Positions 7,281 through 13,291 of a DNA stretch of 64,000 bases are shown here, one piece after another. Under the pieces are notes generated by a model. The model did no database searches. It was not told the origin of the DNA and saw only the letters and a program-made list of their open reading frames with translations. The first letter of the stretch is position 1; every line of letters starts with the position of its first letter. The translations under genes and the position numbers were made by a program. The DNA lies in the NCBI RefSeq assembly GCF_031583575.1, contig NZ_CP134146.1, positions 62,001 through 126,000 on the forward strand, in the 5' to 3' direction. Source of the DNA: Thalassotalea nanhaiensis (GTDB lineage: Bacteria; Pseudomonadota; Gammaproteobacteria; Enterobacterales; Alteromonadaceae).

Positions 7281-7718
7281 ATGAAAAAGGAACTTACAGA
7301 TATATTTGAAGTTGACTCAGTTCTAAAGACTCTCGTTCTTTGCATTCTCACAATAGGTTCGTATTTAATATATAAACTTTACCGTTTTTCGAACCAAATC
7401 AACGAGCATACAGAGCTTAAAATATCTAAATATTTTATCCTTACTACTGTAATTTTATTTGGCATTTCATTAGCTAGTTTAATTTATGGCTTAGTTAATC
7501 TTCACGATTTATCCATTTTTAAAAGCTCAATTGTTATTCATTTGGTTTCAAGTGTTTTTGATGTAACGTGGATAGTTATGGTCCGCAATCGTATAAACCA
7601 AATTTCAGGTTCAAGTAAAGGTGACATACTTTGGTTAAATCCATTTATTACATCATTTTTTCATGTAATCTATATGCAACATAAAATTAATCAAAGCTTG
7701 GTTAAAGCCGCAATATAA
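7281..7718 (+). CDS. DUF4234-like membrane protein
   Basis: 145 aa from ATG 7281 with AGGAGAG just upstream. The N-terminus 'FEVDSVLKTLVLCILTIGSY' followed by LIYKLYRFSNQIN, and the C-terminal 'LNPFITSFFHVIYMQHKIN', resemble the paired 'iv..iL.iiTcGiY.iyW.y....iN' repeats of DUF4234 membrane proteins. About four spans. The assignment is by pattern. Role unknown. Confidence 0.72.
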   Translation: MKKELTDIFEVDSVLKTLVLCILTIGSYLIYKLYRFSNQINEHTELKISKYFILTTVILFGISLASLIYGLVNLHDLSIFKSSIVIHLVSSVFDVTWIVMVRNRINQISGSSKGDILWLNPFITSFFHVIYMQHKINQSLVKAAI

Positions 7719-7816
7719 CAAGCAATTAAAGCGGGACTTTTTACAGTTTGCTCGGTTCCGCTTCGCTACACAATTTTAGCAAACTATTAAAAAGCCCCTT
7801 AATGTGGGCGTTATAC
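7713..7816 (+). repeat. attC site 17
   Basis: R'' atataac 7713-7719, T1 arms, R' gttatac 7810-7816. Confidence 0.93.
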
Positions 7817-8050
7817 GGCAACACTAAATCAAAGAATACATGGAAGTATTAAGTAAATATCCTTGTCTTAATCTCGGCGTTGAATTCTAAAGCTAAACAC
7901 ATTCGGCTGTTAATTTTTACACCTTATACTGTTTGTAAAACTGAATGCCAAATCTAGGTTGTAGTGTTGCACCATTATAAATTCTAGTCTTGTTGTAAAC
8001 GTTAAGGTGTTGTAAGTTAACTATAAAGTTGTCTGTCACCATCGTATAAC
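7811..8050 (+). other. Cassette without sense ORF (copy B)
   Basis: Second member of the ORF-less pair, bounded by GTTATAC and GTATAAC. GCAACACTA at 7818-7826 pairs with TAGTGTTGC at 7962-7970, the same place as in copy A, with two base pairs changed on both sides. An antisense ORF (7917-8042) is homologous to that of copy A. The attC sites attached to A and B are different types, so the similarity is in the cassette body, not copied attC DNA. Confidence 0.8.
7917..8042 (-). CDS. Candidate antisense small protein (copy B)
   Basis: 41 aa on the - strand, starting MVTDNFIVNLQHLN and ending IQFYKQYKV. It is homologous to the ORF at 6001-6114, with conserved RIYN and IQFYKQ blocks. As there, the start abuts the attC R'' and no ribosome site is evident. 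It could be a real peptide expressed against the array, or apparent coding in a conserved structured element. Confidence 0.38.
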   Translation of the reverse strand: MVTDNFIVNLQHLNVYNKTRIYNGATLQPRFGIQFYKQYKV

Positions 8051-8145
8051 AAGGCAATTAATCAGGACAAATAACGCTGTCATGGCTTATGCAAAATACG
8101 CAAAAGCAATGCCAGCATAATTCGCCTATTATTGAGGCGTTAAAT
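8044..8145 (+). repeat. attC site 18 (subtype T5)
   Basis: R'' gtataac 8044-8050, middle GCTGTCATGGCTTATGCAAA, R' gttaaat 8139-8145. Same divergent layout as attC site 9. Confidence 0.88.
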
Positions 8146-8150
8146 TGAAC

Positions 8151-8504
8151 ATGAGAATATTTATAAGCATCACATTTGGAGTTTTTTTAGGAATAGGCCT
8201 TTCATGGTTTTATTTCAAGAATTGGGTGGAACCAGAATATGATAAAACGGCTATTTCATGGGTTACAGCAGAACAAGGTTTTATCTATCAATATTTGTTC
8301 ACAATTTTAAATTCTGATGAAAGTGAAATTAAACCTAAATTGCAGCGTTATTTGTGTAAGTCTATTTCATCTAATATGAATTGGAAAAAAGGTGAGCTTA
8401 ATGGTCATGCTATGGCTATGGGAGTTAAGCCTACAAATAATATGTTGCAGGAGTATTTGGTCATAAATAATATTGAGCTAGAAGATTGTGTTAGTTCAAT
8501 TTAA
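8151..8504 (+). CDS. Membrane-anchored cassette protein
   Basis: 117 aa from ATG 8151; a TTG two codons upstream overlaps R'. One N-terminal span (residues about 3-23, ending WFYFKNW) acts as anchor or uncleaved signal, followed by a soluble helical domain of about 90 residues with two Cys. No family is recognised. Cassette ends match over 12 bp (GTTAAATTGAAC / GTTCAATTTAAC). Confidence 0.72.
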   Translation: MRIFISITFGVFLGIGLSWFYFKNWVEPEYDKTAISWVTAEQGFIYQYLFTILNSDESEIKPKLQRYLCKSISSNMNWKKGELNGHAMAMGVKPTNNMLQEYLVINNIELEDCVSSI

Positions 8505-8597
8505 CAAGTTGCTCAAAAGGACACAAAACGCTTGGCTTGTGCTCCTTCGTCGCCAAGTATAGCCAAGCATTTTGTGCCTCTTAGCAAGGCGTTAGTT
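8499..8597 (+). repeat. attC site 19
   Basis: R'' atttaac 8499-8505, T4 arms, R' gttagtt 8591-8597. Confidence 0.92.
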
Positions 8598-8619
8598 GTA
8601 CTGTTGGAGATAAGAGTAA

Positions 8620-8991
8620 ATGGAAGAATTTGAAGTTATTATTCCGTCTGATTCTGAAATTAAGTTAGCTCAAGAGAAGTTGAAGTTTATATTTTCACCA
8701 GAATATATTGCTTTCATAAAATCTGGATATGATCTTGGTGAAGCTGCACTCGAAGCGTTAGAAATATCAAATCCCCCAAGTTATGCAAATATTTATGAGG
8801 TTAGGAGTGATGCTAAAAAGTATTATGACTTGCCAGATGAACTTCTACCAATTTGTGAGGATAACTCGGACTATTACTGTTTGAATACAGATGGAGAAGT
8901 AGTATTTTGTTCACATAATGGTGCAACTAATGAAAGATGGGAAAATGTTGCGGTGTGGCAAGCTGAAATGATTAGTGAAGCTGATGAGTAA
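8620..8991 (+). CDS. SUKH (SMI1/KNR4) domain protein
   Basis: 123 aa from ATG 8620. The segment 'LLPICEDNSDYYCLNTDGEV' followed by VFCSHNGATNERWENVAVW is the core of SUKH-family proteins, which are often immunity proteins paired with polymorphic toxins. The early 'FSPEYIAFIKSGYDLG' fits the N-terminal helix. Cytoplasmic. No toxin lies in the same cassette, so it is an orphan immunity-like gene. Confidence 0.82.
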   Translation: MEEFEVIIPSDSEIKLAQEKLKFIFSPEYIAFIKSGYDLGEAALEALEISNPPSYANIYEVRSDAKKYYDLPDELLPICEDNSDYYCLNTDGEVVFCSHNGATNERWENVAVWQAEMISEADE

Positions 8992-8997
8992 ACGTAC

Positions 8998-9098
8998 AAC
9001 TAACAAGGCCGTGAATGGCGGACAAAAATTCATTGGCTTAGGCTCATTCTTCGCTTATTATAGCCAATAAATTTTAGCCGTTTACGGCGGCGTTATGT
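8998..9098 (+). repeat. attC site 20
   Basis: R'' aactaac 8998-9004, arms ATTGGCTTAGG / AGCCAAT, R' gttatgt 9092-9098. Confidence 0.92.
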
Positions 9099-9115
9099 GT
9101 TTCTCAAGGACGTAG

Positions 9116-9439
9116 ATGAATTTACTATTTGTATGTAGCCAAAATAAATTAAGAAGTCCTACTGCGGAATCAGTATTTTCAAACGAACCAAATGTTAATG
9201 TTCGCTCTGCGGGACTCAATAACAATGCAGAAGTCCCCCTCGGCATAGAAGACGTACAGTGGGCAGATTGTATTTTTGTTATGGAGCAGGCTCAGAAAAA
9301 GAAGTTGAAAACACATTTTAAAGAGCATTTAAACTCTCAACGGGTCATATGCTTAGGTATTCCAGATAATTATGCGTATATGGAACCAGCTCTTATAAAG
9401 TTGTTCAAACAAAAAGTACCTCAGTATATTGGTGCTTAA
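9116..9439 (+). CDS. Small LMW-PTP-like phosphatase
   Basis: 107 aa from ATG 9116. It begins MNLLFVCSQNKLRSPTAE: a P-loop CSQNKLRS fitting C-X5-R-S of low-molecular-weight protein tyrosine phosphatases. The family normally has 140-160 residues, so this is a compact member. 'IPDNYAYMEP' near residue 90 may supply the general-acid Asp usually found in a DP motif. Cytoplasmic; substrate unknown. Related compact proteins are usually annotated simply as LMW-PTP family. Confidence 0.85.
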   Translation: MNLLFVCSQNKLRSPTAESVFSNEPNVNVRSAGLNNNAEVPLGIEDVQWADCIFVMEQAQKKKLKTHFKEHLNSQRVICLGIPDNYAYMEPALIKLFKQKVPQYIGA

Positions 9440-9441
9440 AC

Positions 9442-9542
9442 ACATAACAAGAATTTCAAGCGGGACTTTTTACAGTTTGCTCGGTTTCGCTTCGCTACAC
9501 ATTTTAGCAAACTGTTTTCAGCCCCTTAAATGGGCGTTATGT
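9442..9542 (+). repeat. attC site 21
   Basis: R'' acataac 9442-9448, T1 arms, R' gttatgt 9536-9542. Confidence 0.93.
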
Positions 9543-9564
9543 GTAAACGGATATCGTCGAGTAT

Positions 9565-9924
9565 ATGGATATTTTCAAAGGTATAGATTTCAATGACTCG
9601 TTTGTTCTCGGTTGGAGTTCAAATGACACGGAAATCACATTCAAAATTGAGGCAAGCATTTGGCCTGATTCACCTCATTATCTAAGTCCAAAACCTGATG
9701 AATATACTTGCTACCGTAAATGTGAAATTCAATTTACGGGTTTTACTTCATATTCAGGGCTTGCTGAACAAAGTAGTGTTAAACCAATCAAAGATATAAA
9801 TGGTTCATTTGATTATGGCAATATAGATTCGTTAATTAAGACAAATCAAGGCTTTAAGGTTATTGGTGAGTTTGGTAACTTAGAAATTATAAACGGCAAA
9901 GTTCAGCTAAAAATCTACACATAA
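9565..9924 (+). CDS. Hypothetical beta-rich cassette protein
   Basis: 119 aa from ATG 9565. No signal or span. The protein alternates short beta strands ('FVLGWSSNDTEITFKIEASI', 'CEIQFTGFTSYSG', 'NLEIINGKVQLKIYT'), suggesting a small beta sandwich. Size and layout resemble small immunity-like proteins, but no family is recognised. Cassette ends match over 10 bp. Confidence 0.72.
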   Translation: MDIFKGIDFNDSFVLGWSSNDTEITFKIEASIWPDSPHYLSPKPDEYTCYRKCEIQFTGFTSYSGLAEQSSVKPIKDINGSFDYGNIDSLIKTNQGFKVIGEFGNLEIINGKVQLKIYT

Positions 9925-10018
9925 CAAGCTGTTCAAGCGGGACAAATAACAGTTGGCTGGTTCCGCTTCGCTTCACATTTTAGCCAACTACAATTTGCCC
10001 CTTATCAGGGCGTTATGT
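9919..10018 (+). repeat. attC site 22
   Basis: R'' acataac 9919-9925, T2 arms, R' gttatgt 10012-10018. Confidence 0.93.
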
Positions 10019-10046
10019 GACTATCCACAAATCGAGCTAATAACAA

Positions 10047-10418
10047 ATGAATGATTTAATAAAAAAGTTTAATTGGACATTTTATGGGTTTGTTCGGTTA
10101 AACCTATTCGTGTTAGTCATCGTTGCCTTAGATTTTATATCCGGTGAGCGAGACATTGAAAAGTTAATTGGCGGTTTTATATTTTTGCTCCAGGCGGCTA
10201 ATCTTTTTGTTTTTGTGGCATTGCCTTTTGTTGACCTCTTTTTCATGTTTAAAGATAAGAAAATGTGTTCTCACTTCGGTATAAGCTACACATCAGACTT
10301 TCTAAGCTCTTTTACTGAGAAAGAAAAGGAGCAAATAAGGGCTAACTTTCAAAGCTCTGAAATTGGTGATGCAAAATCATTAGAAGATTTGTTGAACAAG
10401 GAAAACAAAGTCACATAA
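10047..10418 (+). CDS. Two-TM membrane cassette protein
   Basis: 123 aa from ATG 10047. Two spans (residues about 14-32 and 42-66), then a cytoplasmic tail rich in Glu/Lys (FTEKEKEQIRANF). No family is recognised. Cassette ends GTTATGTGACT / AGTCACATAAC match over 11 bp. Confidence 0.72.
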   Translation: MNDLIKKFNWTFYGFVRLNLFVLVIVALDFISGERDIEKLIGGFIFLLQAANLFVFVALPFVDLFFMFKDKKMCSHFGISYTSDFLSSFTEKEKEQIRANFQSSEIGDAKSLEDLLNKENKVT

Positions 10419-10516
10419 CAAGCCAATTAAGTACGGGACTGCTAAAGCTTGGCTCGGTTCCGCTTCGCTACACTAGTTTAGCCAAGCATTATCAGCCCCT
10501 TATTGGGGCGTTATAA
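10413..10516 (+). repeat. attC site 23
   Basis: R'' acataac 10413-10419, arms GCTTGGCTCGG / TAGCCAAGC, R' gttataa 10510-10516. Confidence 0.92.
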
Positions 10517-10528
10517 CTCAAAACAAGT

Positions 10529-10558
10529 TTGGCTTTAATTCATAGAATGGTTTATATT
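10529..10558 (+). promoter_or_regulatory. Promoter of toxin-antitoxin cassette 1
   Basis: TTGGCT at 10529-10534 and TATATT at 10553-10558, 18 bases apart, a plausible sigma-70 promoter inside the cassette. It would let the pair be expressed independently of the array promoter. Confidence 0.55.
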
Positions 10559-10563
10559 TAAAA

Positions 10564-10579
10564 GTACAATTAATTGTAC
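10564..10579. promoter_or_regulatory. Palindromic operator of toxin-antitoxin cassette 1
   Basis: GTACAATTAATTGTAC is a perfect 16-bp palindrome just downstream of the -10 and 15 bases before the antitoxin start. This is the position expected for autorepression by a Phd/YefM antitoxin. Confidence 0.7.
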
Positions 10580-10594
10580 AAATAAAGGTACGTT

Positions 10595-10876
10595 ATGAGC
10601 CGTATTCATTTTGACCAAGATATCCAGCCCCTATCTGAATTTAGAGCGGGAGTTACTTCTTTTATCAAGCAAATTAACGAAACAAGAAGACCGCTAGTTA
10701 TTACTCAGCGAGGGAAAGGTGTTGCTGTAGTTTTAGATGTTGCTGAGTACGAGGCAATGCAAGAAAAAATAGAGTTACTTGAAGAGGCCCAAAAAGCCGA
10801 GTTACAGCTAGCTTCAGGCCAGGGGATTTCAAATTCAGATGCTAGAGCTCAAATATTGGATAAATTGAATCAATGA
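10595..10876 (+). CDS. Phd/YefM-family antitoxin
   Basis: 93 aa from ATG 10595. The N-terminal DNA-binding domain has the Phd/YefM pattern: 'PLSEFRAGVTSFIKQINETR' then RPLVITQRGKGVAVVLDVAEYEAM. The acidic C-terminal helix is the usual toxin-neutralising part. It overlaps the toxin by ATGA. It should bind the palindrome at 10564-10579 and repress the pair. Such modules are thought to stabilise integron arrays. Confidence 0.92.
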   Translation: MSRIHFDQDIQPLSEFRAGVTSFIKQINETRRPLVITQRGKGVAVVLDVAEYEAMQEKIELLEEAQKAELQLASGQGISNSDARAQILDKLNQ

Positions 10877-11166
10877 AAGTAATTTGGTCGCCATTAGCGT
10901 TGGACAAAGTTAGCGCAATAGCAGAGTTTATTGCACTTGATAAACCCTCCGCAGCCATTGATTGGGCCAATGATGTTTTTGATCTCGCCGAAAATTTAGG
11001 TACGCAACCAGAAATAGGGCGCGTAGTACCTGAACTTATTGGTAAGGGCTATAGAGAAGTCATACATGGTAACTACCGCATCATTTATAAAATTGGCAAT
11101 ACTTTAGAAATATTAACAGTAAGAAATTGTCGTCAACTATTAAACTTGGGTGACGATGAGTTATAA
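10873..11166 (+). CDS. RelE/ParE-family toxin
   Basis: 97 aa, start ATG 10873 inside the antitoxin stop. The ParE/RelE fold is shown by 'WSPLALDKVSAIAEFIALD', the central 'PEIGRVVPELIGKGYREVIH' and NYRIIYKIGNTLEILTVRNCRQ. Family members inhibit gyrase (ParE) or cleave mRNA on the ribosome (RelE); sequence alone does not decide here, though the overall pattern is nearer ParE. Its stop TAA lies in attC R''. Confidence 0.9.
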   Translation: MKVIWSPLALDKVSAIAEFIALDKPSAAIDWANDVFDLAENLGTQPEIGRVVPELIGKGYREVIHGNYRIIYKIGNTLEILTVRNCRQLLNLGDDEL

Positions 11167-11262
11167 CAAGTTACTCAATAGGACAAATAACACTGTCACA
11201 GTTTCTGCAAACAACGCATAAAGCTGTGCCAGTATCATTAGCCACTTAGTAAGGCGTTATAT
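11161..11262 (+). repeat. attC site 24 (subtype T5)
   Basis: R'' ttataac 11161-11167, middle CACTGTCACAGTTTCTGCAA, R' gttatat 11256-11262. Confidence 0.88.
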
Positions 11263-11277
11263 GCCAAGGAAAGTATC

Positions 11278-11583
11278 GTGACTACCGAAAAATATGTTGA
11301 ATGCTGCGAACATGGAAAGCAACAAGCTACCTTCGTCTGCAATCACGTTGTTGAGTCACTTCACGATGAAACCCCTAGAGGTTTTTGGTGGGCAAATGAT
11401 CCTGATAATCCTCGACCTGACGCTTGGTGTTCTGAATGTGAAGCGCGATTGAAAGCAAACGATGGTGAATGGAATGAGGAAATCGAAGCACTTGCCTATA
11501 TTCGCTTACTTTGTGGTGTGTGCTACGACAATGCAAAGAGTTTAAACTTTCCATCACAAAAGAAATGGTGGAAGTTTTGGTAG
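11278..11583 (+). CDS. Cys-rich putative zinc-binding cassette protein
   Basis: 101 aa from GTG 11278 with AAGGAAAG upstream. Many Cys and one or two His in metal-site spacing: 'VECCEHG', 'FVCNHV', 'WCSECE', 'LLCGVCYDN', so one or two zinc sites are likely. The C-terminus is Trp/Lys-rich (KKWWKFW). Cytoplasmic; function unknown. The - strand frame 11375-11602 is a shadow. Cassette ends match over 12 bp. Confidence 0.78.
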   Translation: MTTEKYVECCEHGKQQATFVCNHVVESLHDETPRGFWWANDPDNPRPDAWCSECEARLKANDGEWNEEIEALAYIRLLCGVCYDNAKSLNFPSQKKWWKFW

Positions 11584-11588
11584 TTGGC

Positions 11589-11692
11589 ATATAACAAGCC
11601 AATTAAGCACGGGACTGCTAACAGCTTGCTCGGTTCCGCTTCGCTTCACATTATAGCCAACTATTAAAAGCCCCTTAGTGTGGGCGTTAGTT
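11589..11692 (+). repeat. attC site 25 (mixed arms)
   Basis: R'' atataac 11589-11595, R' gttagtt 11686-11692. The left arm is T1-like (GCTTGCTCGG) but the right arm is AGCCAAC, so pairing is imperfect; possibly a recombinant site. Confidence 0.88.
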
Positions 11693-11706
11693 GTTCTAAA
11701 AGTAAT

Positions 11707-11746
11707 TTGTAGCGTTATGGTGCTGTAATGCTATAATGTTATTATA
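11707..11746 (+). promoter_or_regulatory. Promoter and operator of toxin-antitoxin cassette 2
   Basis: TTGTAG at 11707-11712 and a perfect -10 TATAAT at 11732-11737. The -10 is one half of a dyad TATAAT-GTT-ATTATA (11732-11746), a good place for an autorepressing antitoxin. The 19-base spacing is long. Confidence 0.55.
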
Positions 11747-11765
11747 AGTTATTGGAGTAACAAAT

Positions 11766-11999
11766 ATGAGCAATTTATCAAAACGTTCTACCGTTTATTT
11801 TGAACCAAATATTCATCAAGCATTAAAAATGAGAGCTGCATCTTCTCACTTATCAGTATCTGAAATTATTGATGAAGCCGTCCGCTTATTAATGCGCGAA
11901 GACCAAGAAGATTTAGCTGCTGTTTCAAAAAGAGCAGCTGAACCTGAAATATCTTATGAAGACTTATTAAATGATCTAAAGTCACATGGCAAAATATAA
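11766..11999 (+). CDS. Ribbon-helix-helix antitoxin
   Basis: 77 aa from ATG 11766 with GGAG upstream. 'RSTVYFEPNIHQALKMRAAS' is the ribbon and first helix, followed by SVSEIIDEAVRLLM, the second helix of a CopG/ParD-type RHH domain. The C-terminal part (SYEDLLNDLKSHGKI) would bind the toxin. It overlaps the next gene by 14 bases, so the pair is translationally coupled. Confidence 0.9.
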   Translation: MSNLSKRSTVYFEPNIHQALKMRAASSHLSVSEIIDEAVRLLMREDQEDLAAVSKRAAEPEISYEDLLNDLKSHGKI

Positions 12000-12249
12000 A
12001 ATAACTTTTAAAAAGTCGGTCTCTAAAGATCTCCGAGCAATCCCAAGTCAGGATGTAAGGAAAATTTTGAATAAGATTGAAGCTCTATCTGAAAACCCCA
12101 GAGCAGAAGGATGTATCAAGCTTTCAGGTCAAGAGAACTATAGAGTTAGACAAGGGCTTTATAGAATAGTCTATGAAATAAGAGATGAGGTCTTAGTGGT
12201 GAATGTTATAAAGGTAGCCCATAGATCAAATGTTTATAAGAACAACTAA
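11986..12249 (+). CDS. RelE-family toxin
   Basis: 87 aa from ATG 11986. RelE pattern: 'YKITFKKSVSKDLRAIPSQD', 'GCIKLSGQENYRVRQGLYRI' and VYEIRDEVLVVNVIKVAHRSNVY. The conserved basic residues and the RVRQG.YRI..E core of mRNA-interferase RelE proteins are present, so ribosome-dependent mRNA cleavage is the expected activity. Ends within attC R''. Confidence 0.9.
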   Translation: MAKYKITFKKSVSKDLRAIPSQDVRKILNKIEALSENPRAEGCIKLSGQENYRVRQGLYRIVYEIRDEVLVVNVIKVAHRSNVYKNN

Positions 12250-12343
12250 CAAGGCGATCAAGCAGGACAAAAAACAGTTGGTTTTTGCTCCTGCGTCGCT
12301 TATTTTAACCAACTATTTTTTGCCTGTTAATTAGGCGTTAGCA
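12244..12343 (+). repeat. attC site 26
   Basis: R'' aactaac 12244-12250, arms GTTGGTTTTTGCTCC / AACCAAC, R' gttagca 12337-12343. Confidence 0.92.
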
Positions 12344-12367
12344 GTCAGAAGTAATAAGGACCTATAA

Positions 12368-12823
12368 ATGGAATTAAAGTATCGTTCAGCTGAATTTGAA
12401 GATTTGGCAAGTCTTGTTGCTTTACTTTCAAATGACCCACTTGGTAGCAAAAGAGAAGATGCATCTATTCCGTTGAATAGTGCGTATCTTGAAGCGTTCG
12501 AAGCGATTGTACGAGACCCTAAAAACGAATTACTTGTTGTCGAACTGGAAAACTCTCTAGTCGGGATGCTTCAAATTACATTTATTCCTTACCTGACGCA
12601 TATTGGTAGTTGGCGTTGTCTTATCGAAAGTGTTCGAATCCATAGTGACTATCGCGGACAAGGTTTCGGTGAGCAAATGTTCGAACATGCTATTGAACTG
12701 GCAAAAAACAAAGGCTGTACAATCGTTCAGTTAACAAGTGACAAGCAGCGCCCTGATGCAATCAGGTTCTATGAAAAACTTGGTTTCAAGGCAACACACG
12801 AAGGGCTCAAGCTTGCGCTGTAA
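12368..12823 (+). CDS. GNAT-family N-acetyltransferase
   Basis: 151 aa from ATG 12368. GNAT motif A, the acetyl-CoA pyrophosphate loop, is 'SVRIHSDYRGQGFGEQMFEH' (Q/R-x-x-G-x-G/A type), and the C-terminal 'AIRFYEKLGFKATHEGLKLAL' is motif B. Substrate unknown; GNAT genes are frequent integron cargo. The short overlapping frames at 12731-12937 are shadows. Confidence 0.9.
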   Translation: MELKYRSAEFEDLASLVALLSNDPLGSKREDASIPLNSAYLEAFEAIVRDPKNELLVVELENSLVGMLQITFIPYLTHIGSWRCLIESVRIHSDYRGQGFGEQMFEHAIELAKNKGCTIVQLTSDKQRPDAIRFYEKLGFKATHEGLKLAL

Positions 12824-12829
12824 GTTTAC

Positions 12830-12893
12830 TGCTAACAAGGCATTTAATAGCGATTTCGTAACGTGTGCCGATTTCGCCTTGCTCAAGTATGGC
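12830..12893 (+). repeat. attC site 27 (short, eroded)
   Basis: R'' tgctaac 12830-12836 matches the cassette start GTTAGCA. R' is eroded to GTATGGC (12887-12893); the next cassette ends TGTTGCCTAAC, so the original was GTTAGGC. Only about 64 bp remain, with a CAAGGC / GCCTTG stem (12836-12841, 12876-12881). Confidence 0.7.
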
Positions 12894-12916
12894 AACACTC
12901 TAAAGGGTATTCTTTT

Positions 12917-13162
12917 ATGATTTCTTGTGAGCAACATGATTATGTAGAAATAGCTTGTATGTATAACTATTTAATTAAGCTAAGTCTTAACTCTGGTGAT
13001 GAGTTAGAGGGCATCGCACTTGATGTCAAACGTAATGTAAATCGAGAAGAATGTGTAAAAGTTAAAGTTGATAATACAGATGTTCTTGTTGTTTTGGATT
13101 CAGTTTCTAAAATGGAAGTTCTTGTAGATAACCCCCACTTTAAGGTTGTAATTTTTAAATAA
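12917..13162 (+). CDS. rof: Rho-binding antiterminator (Rof/YaeO-like)
   Basis: 81 aa from ATG 12917. It aligns along its full length with Rof/YaeO: 'MISCEQHDYVEIACMYNYLI' corresponds to the INCDDYDNLELAC.. start of E. coli Rof, then KLSLNSGDELEGIALD and 'VVLDSVSKMEV' match the Sm-like beta strands. Rof binds Rho and blocks Rho-dependent termination. In a long, poorly translated cassette array this could favour read-through; that local role is inference. Confidence 0.85.
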   Translation: MISCEQHDYVEIACMYNYLIKLSLNSGDELEGIALDVKRNVNREECVKVKVDNTDVLVVLDSVSKMEVLVDNPHFKVVIFK

Positions 13163-13178
13163 TTTAAGGTGATTTGTT

Positions 13179-13278
13179 GCCTAACAAGCTGTTCAAGCAG
13201 GACAAATAAAGTTTGGTTTTTGTCACTGCGTTCATGATTTTAACCAAACTAAATTAGCCTTTTAGTATGGCGTTAGCT
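13179..13278 (+). repeat. attC site 28
   Basis: R'' gcctaac 13179-13185, arms GTTTGGTTTTTGTCACTGCG / AACCAAAC, R' gttagct 13272-13278. Confidence 0.92.
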
Positions 13279-13291
13279 CTCCGGGGGAAGC

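Noticed and set aside
11375-11602. 75-aa - strand ORF opposite the Cys-rich cassette gene
   Set aside because: Mirrors the coding frame of the sense gene, with no ribosome site; treated as a shadow.
297-13278. CRISPR-like regular repeats
   Set aside because: The repeats are about 100 bp and separated by genes of differing length; R''/R' boxes and start/end matches identify attC sites.
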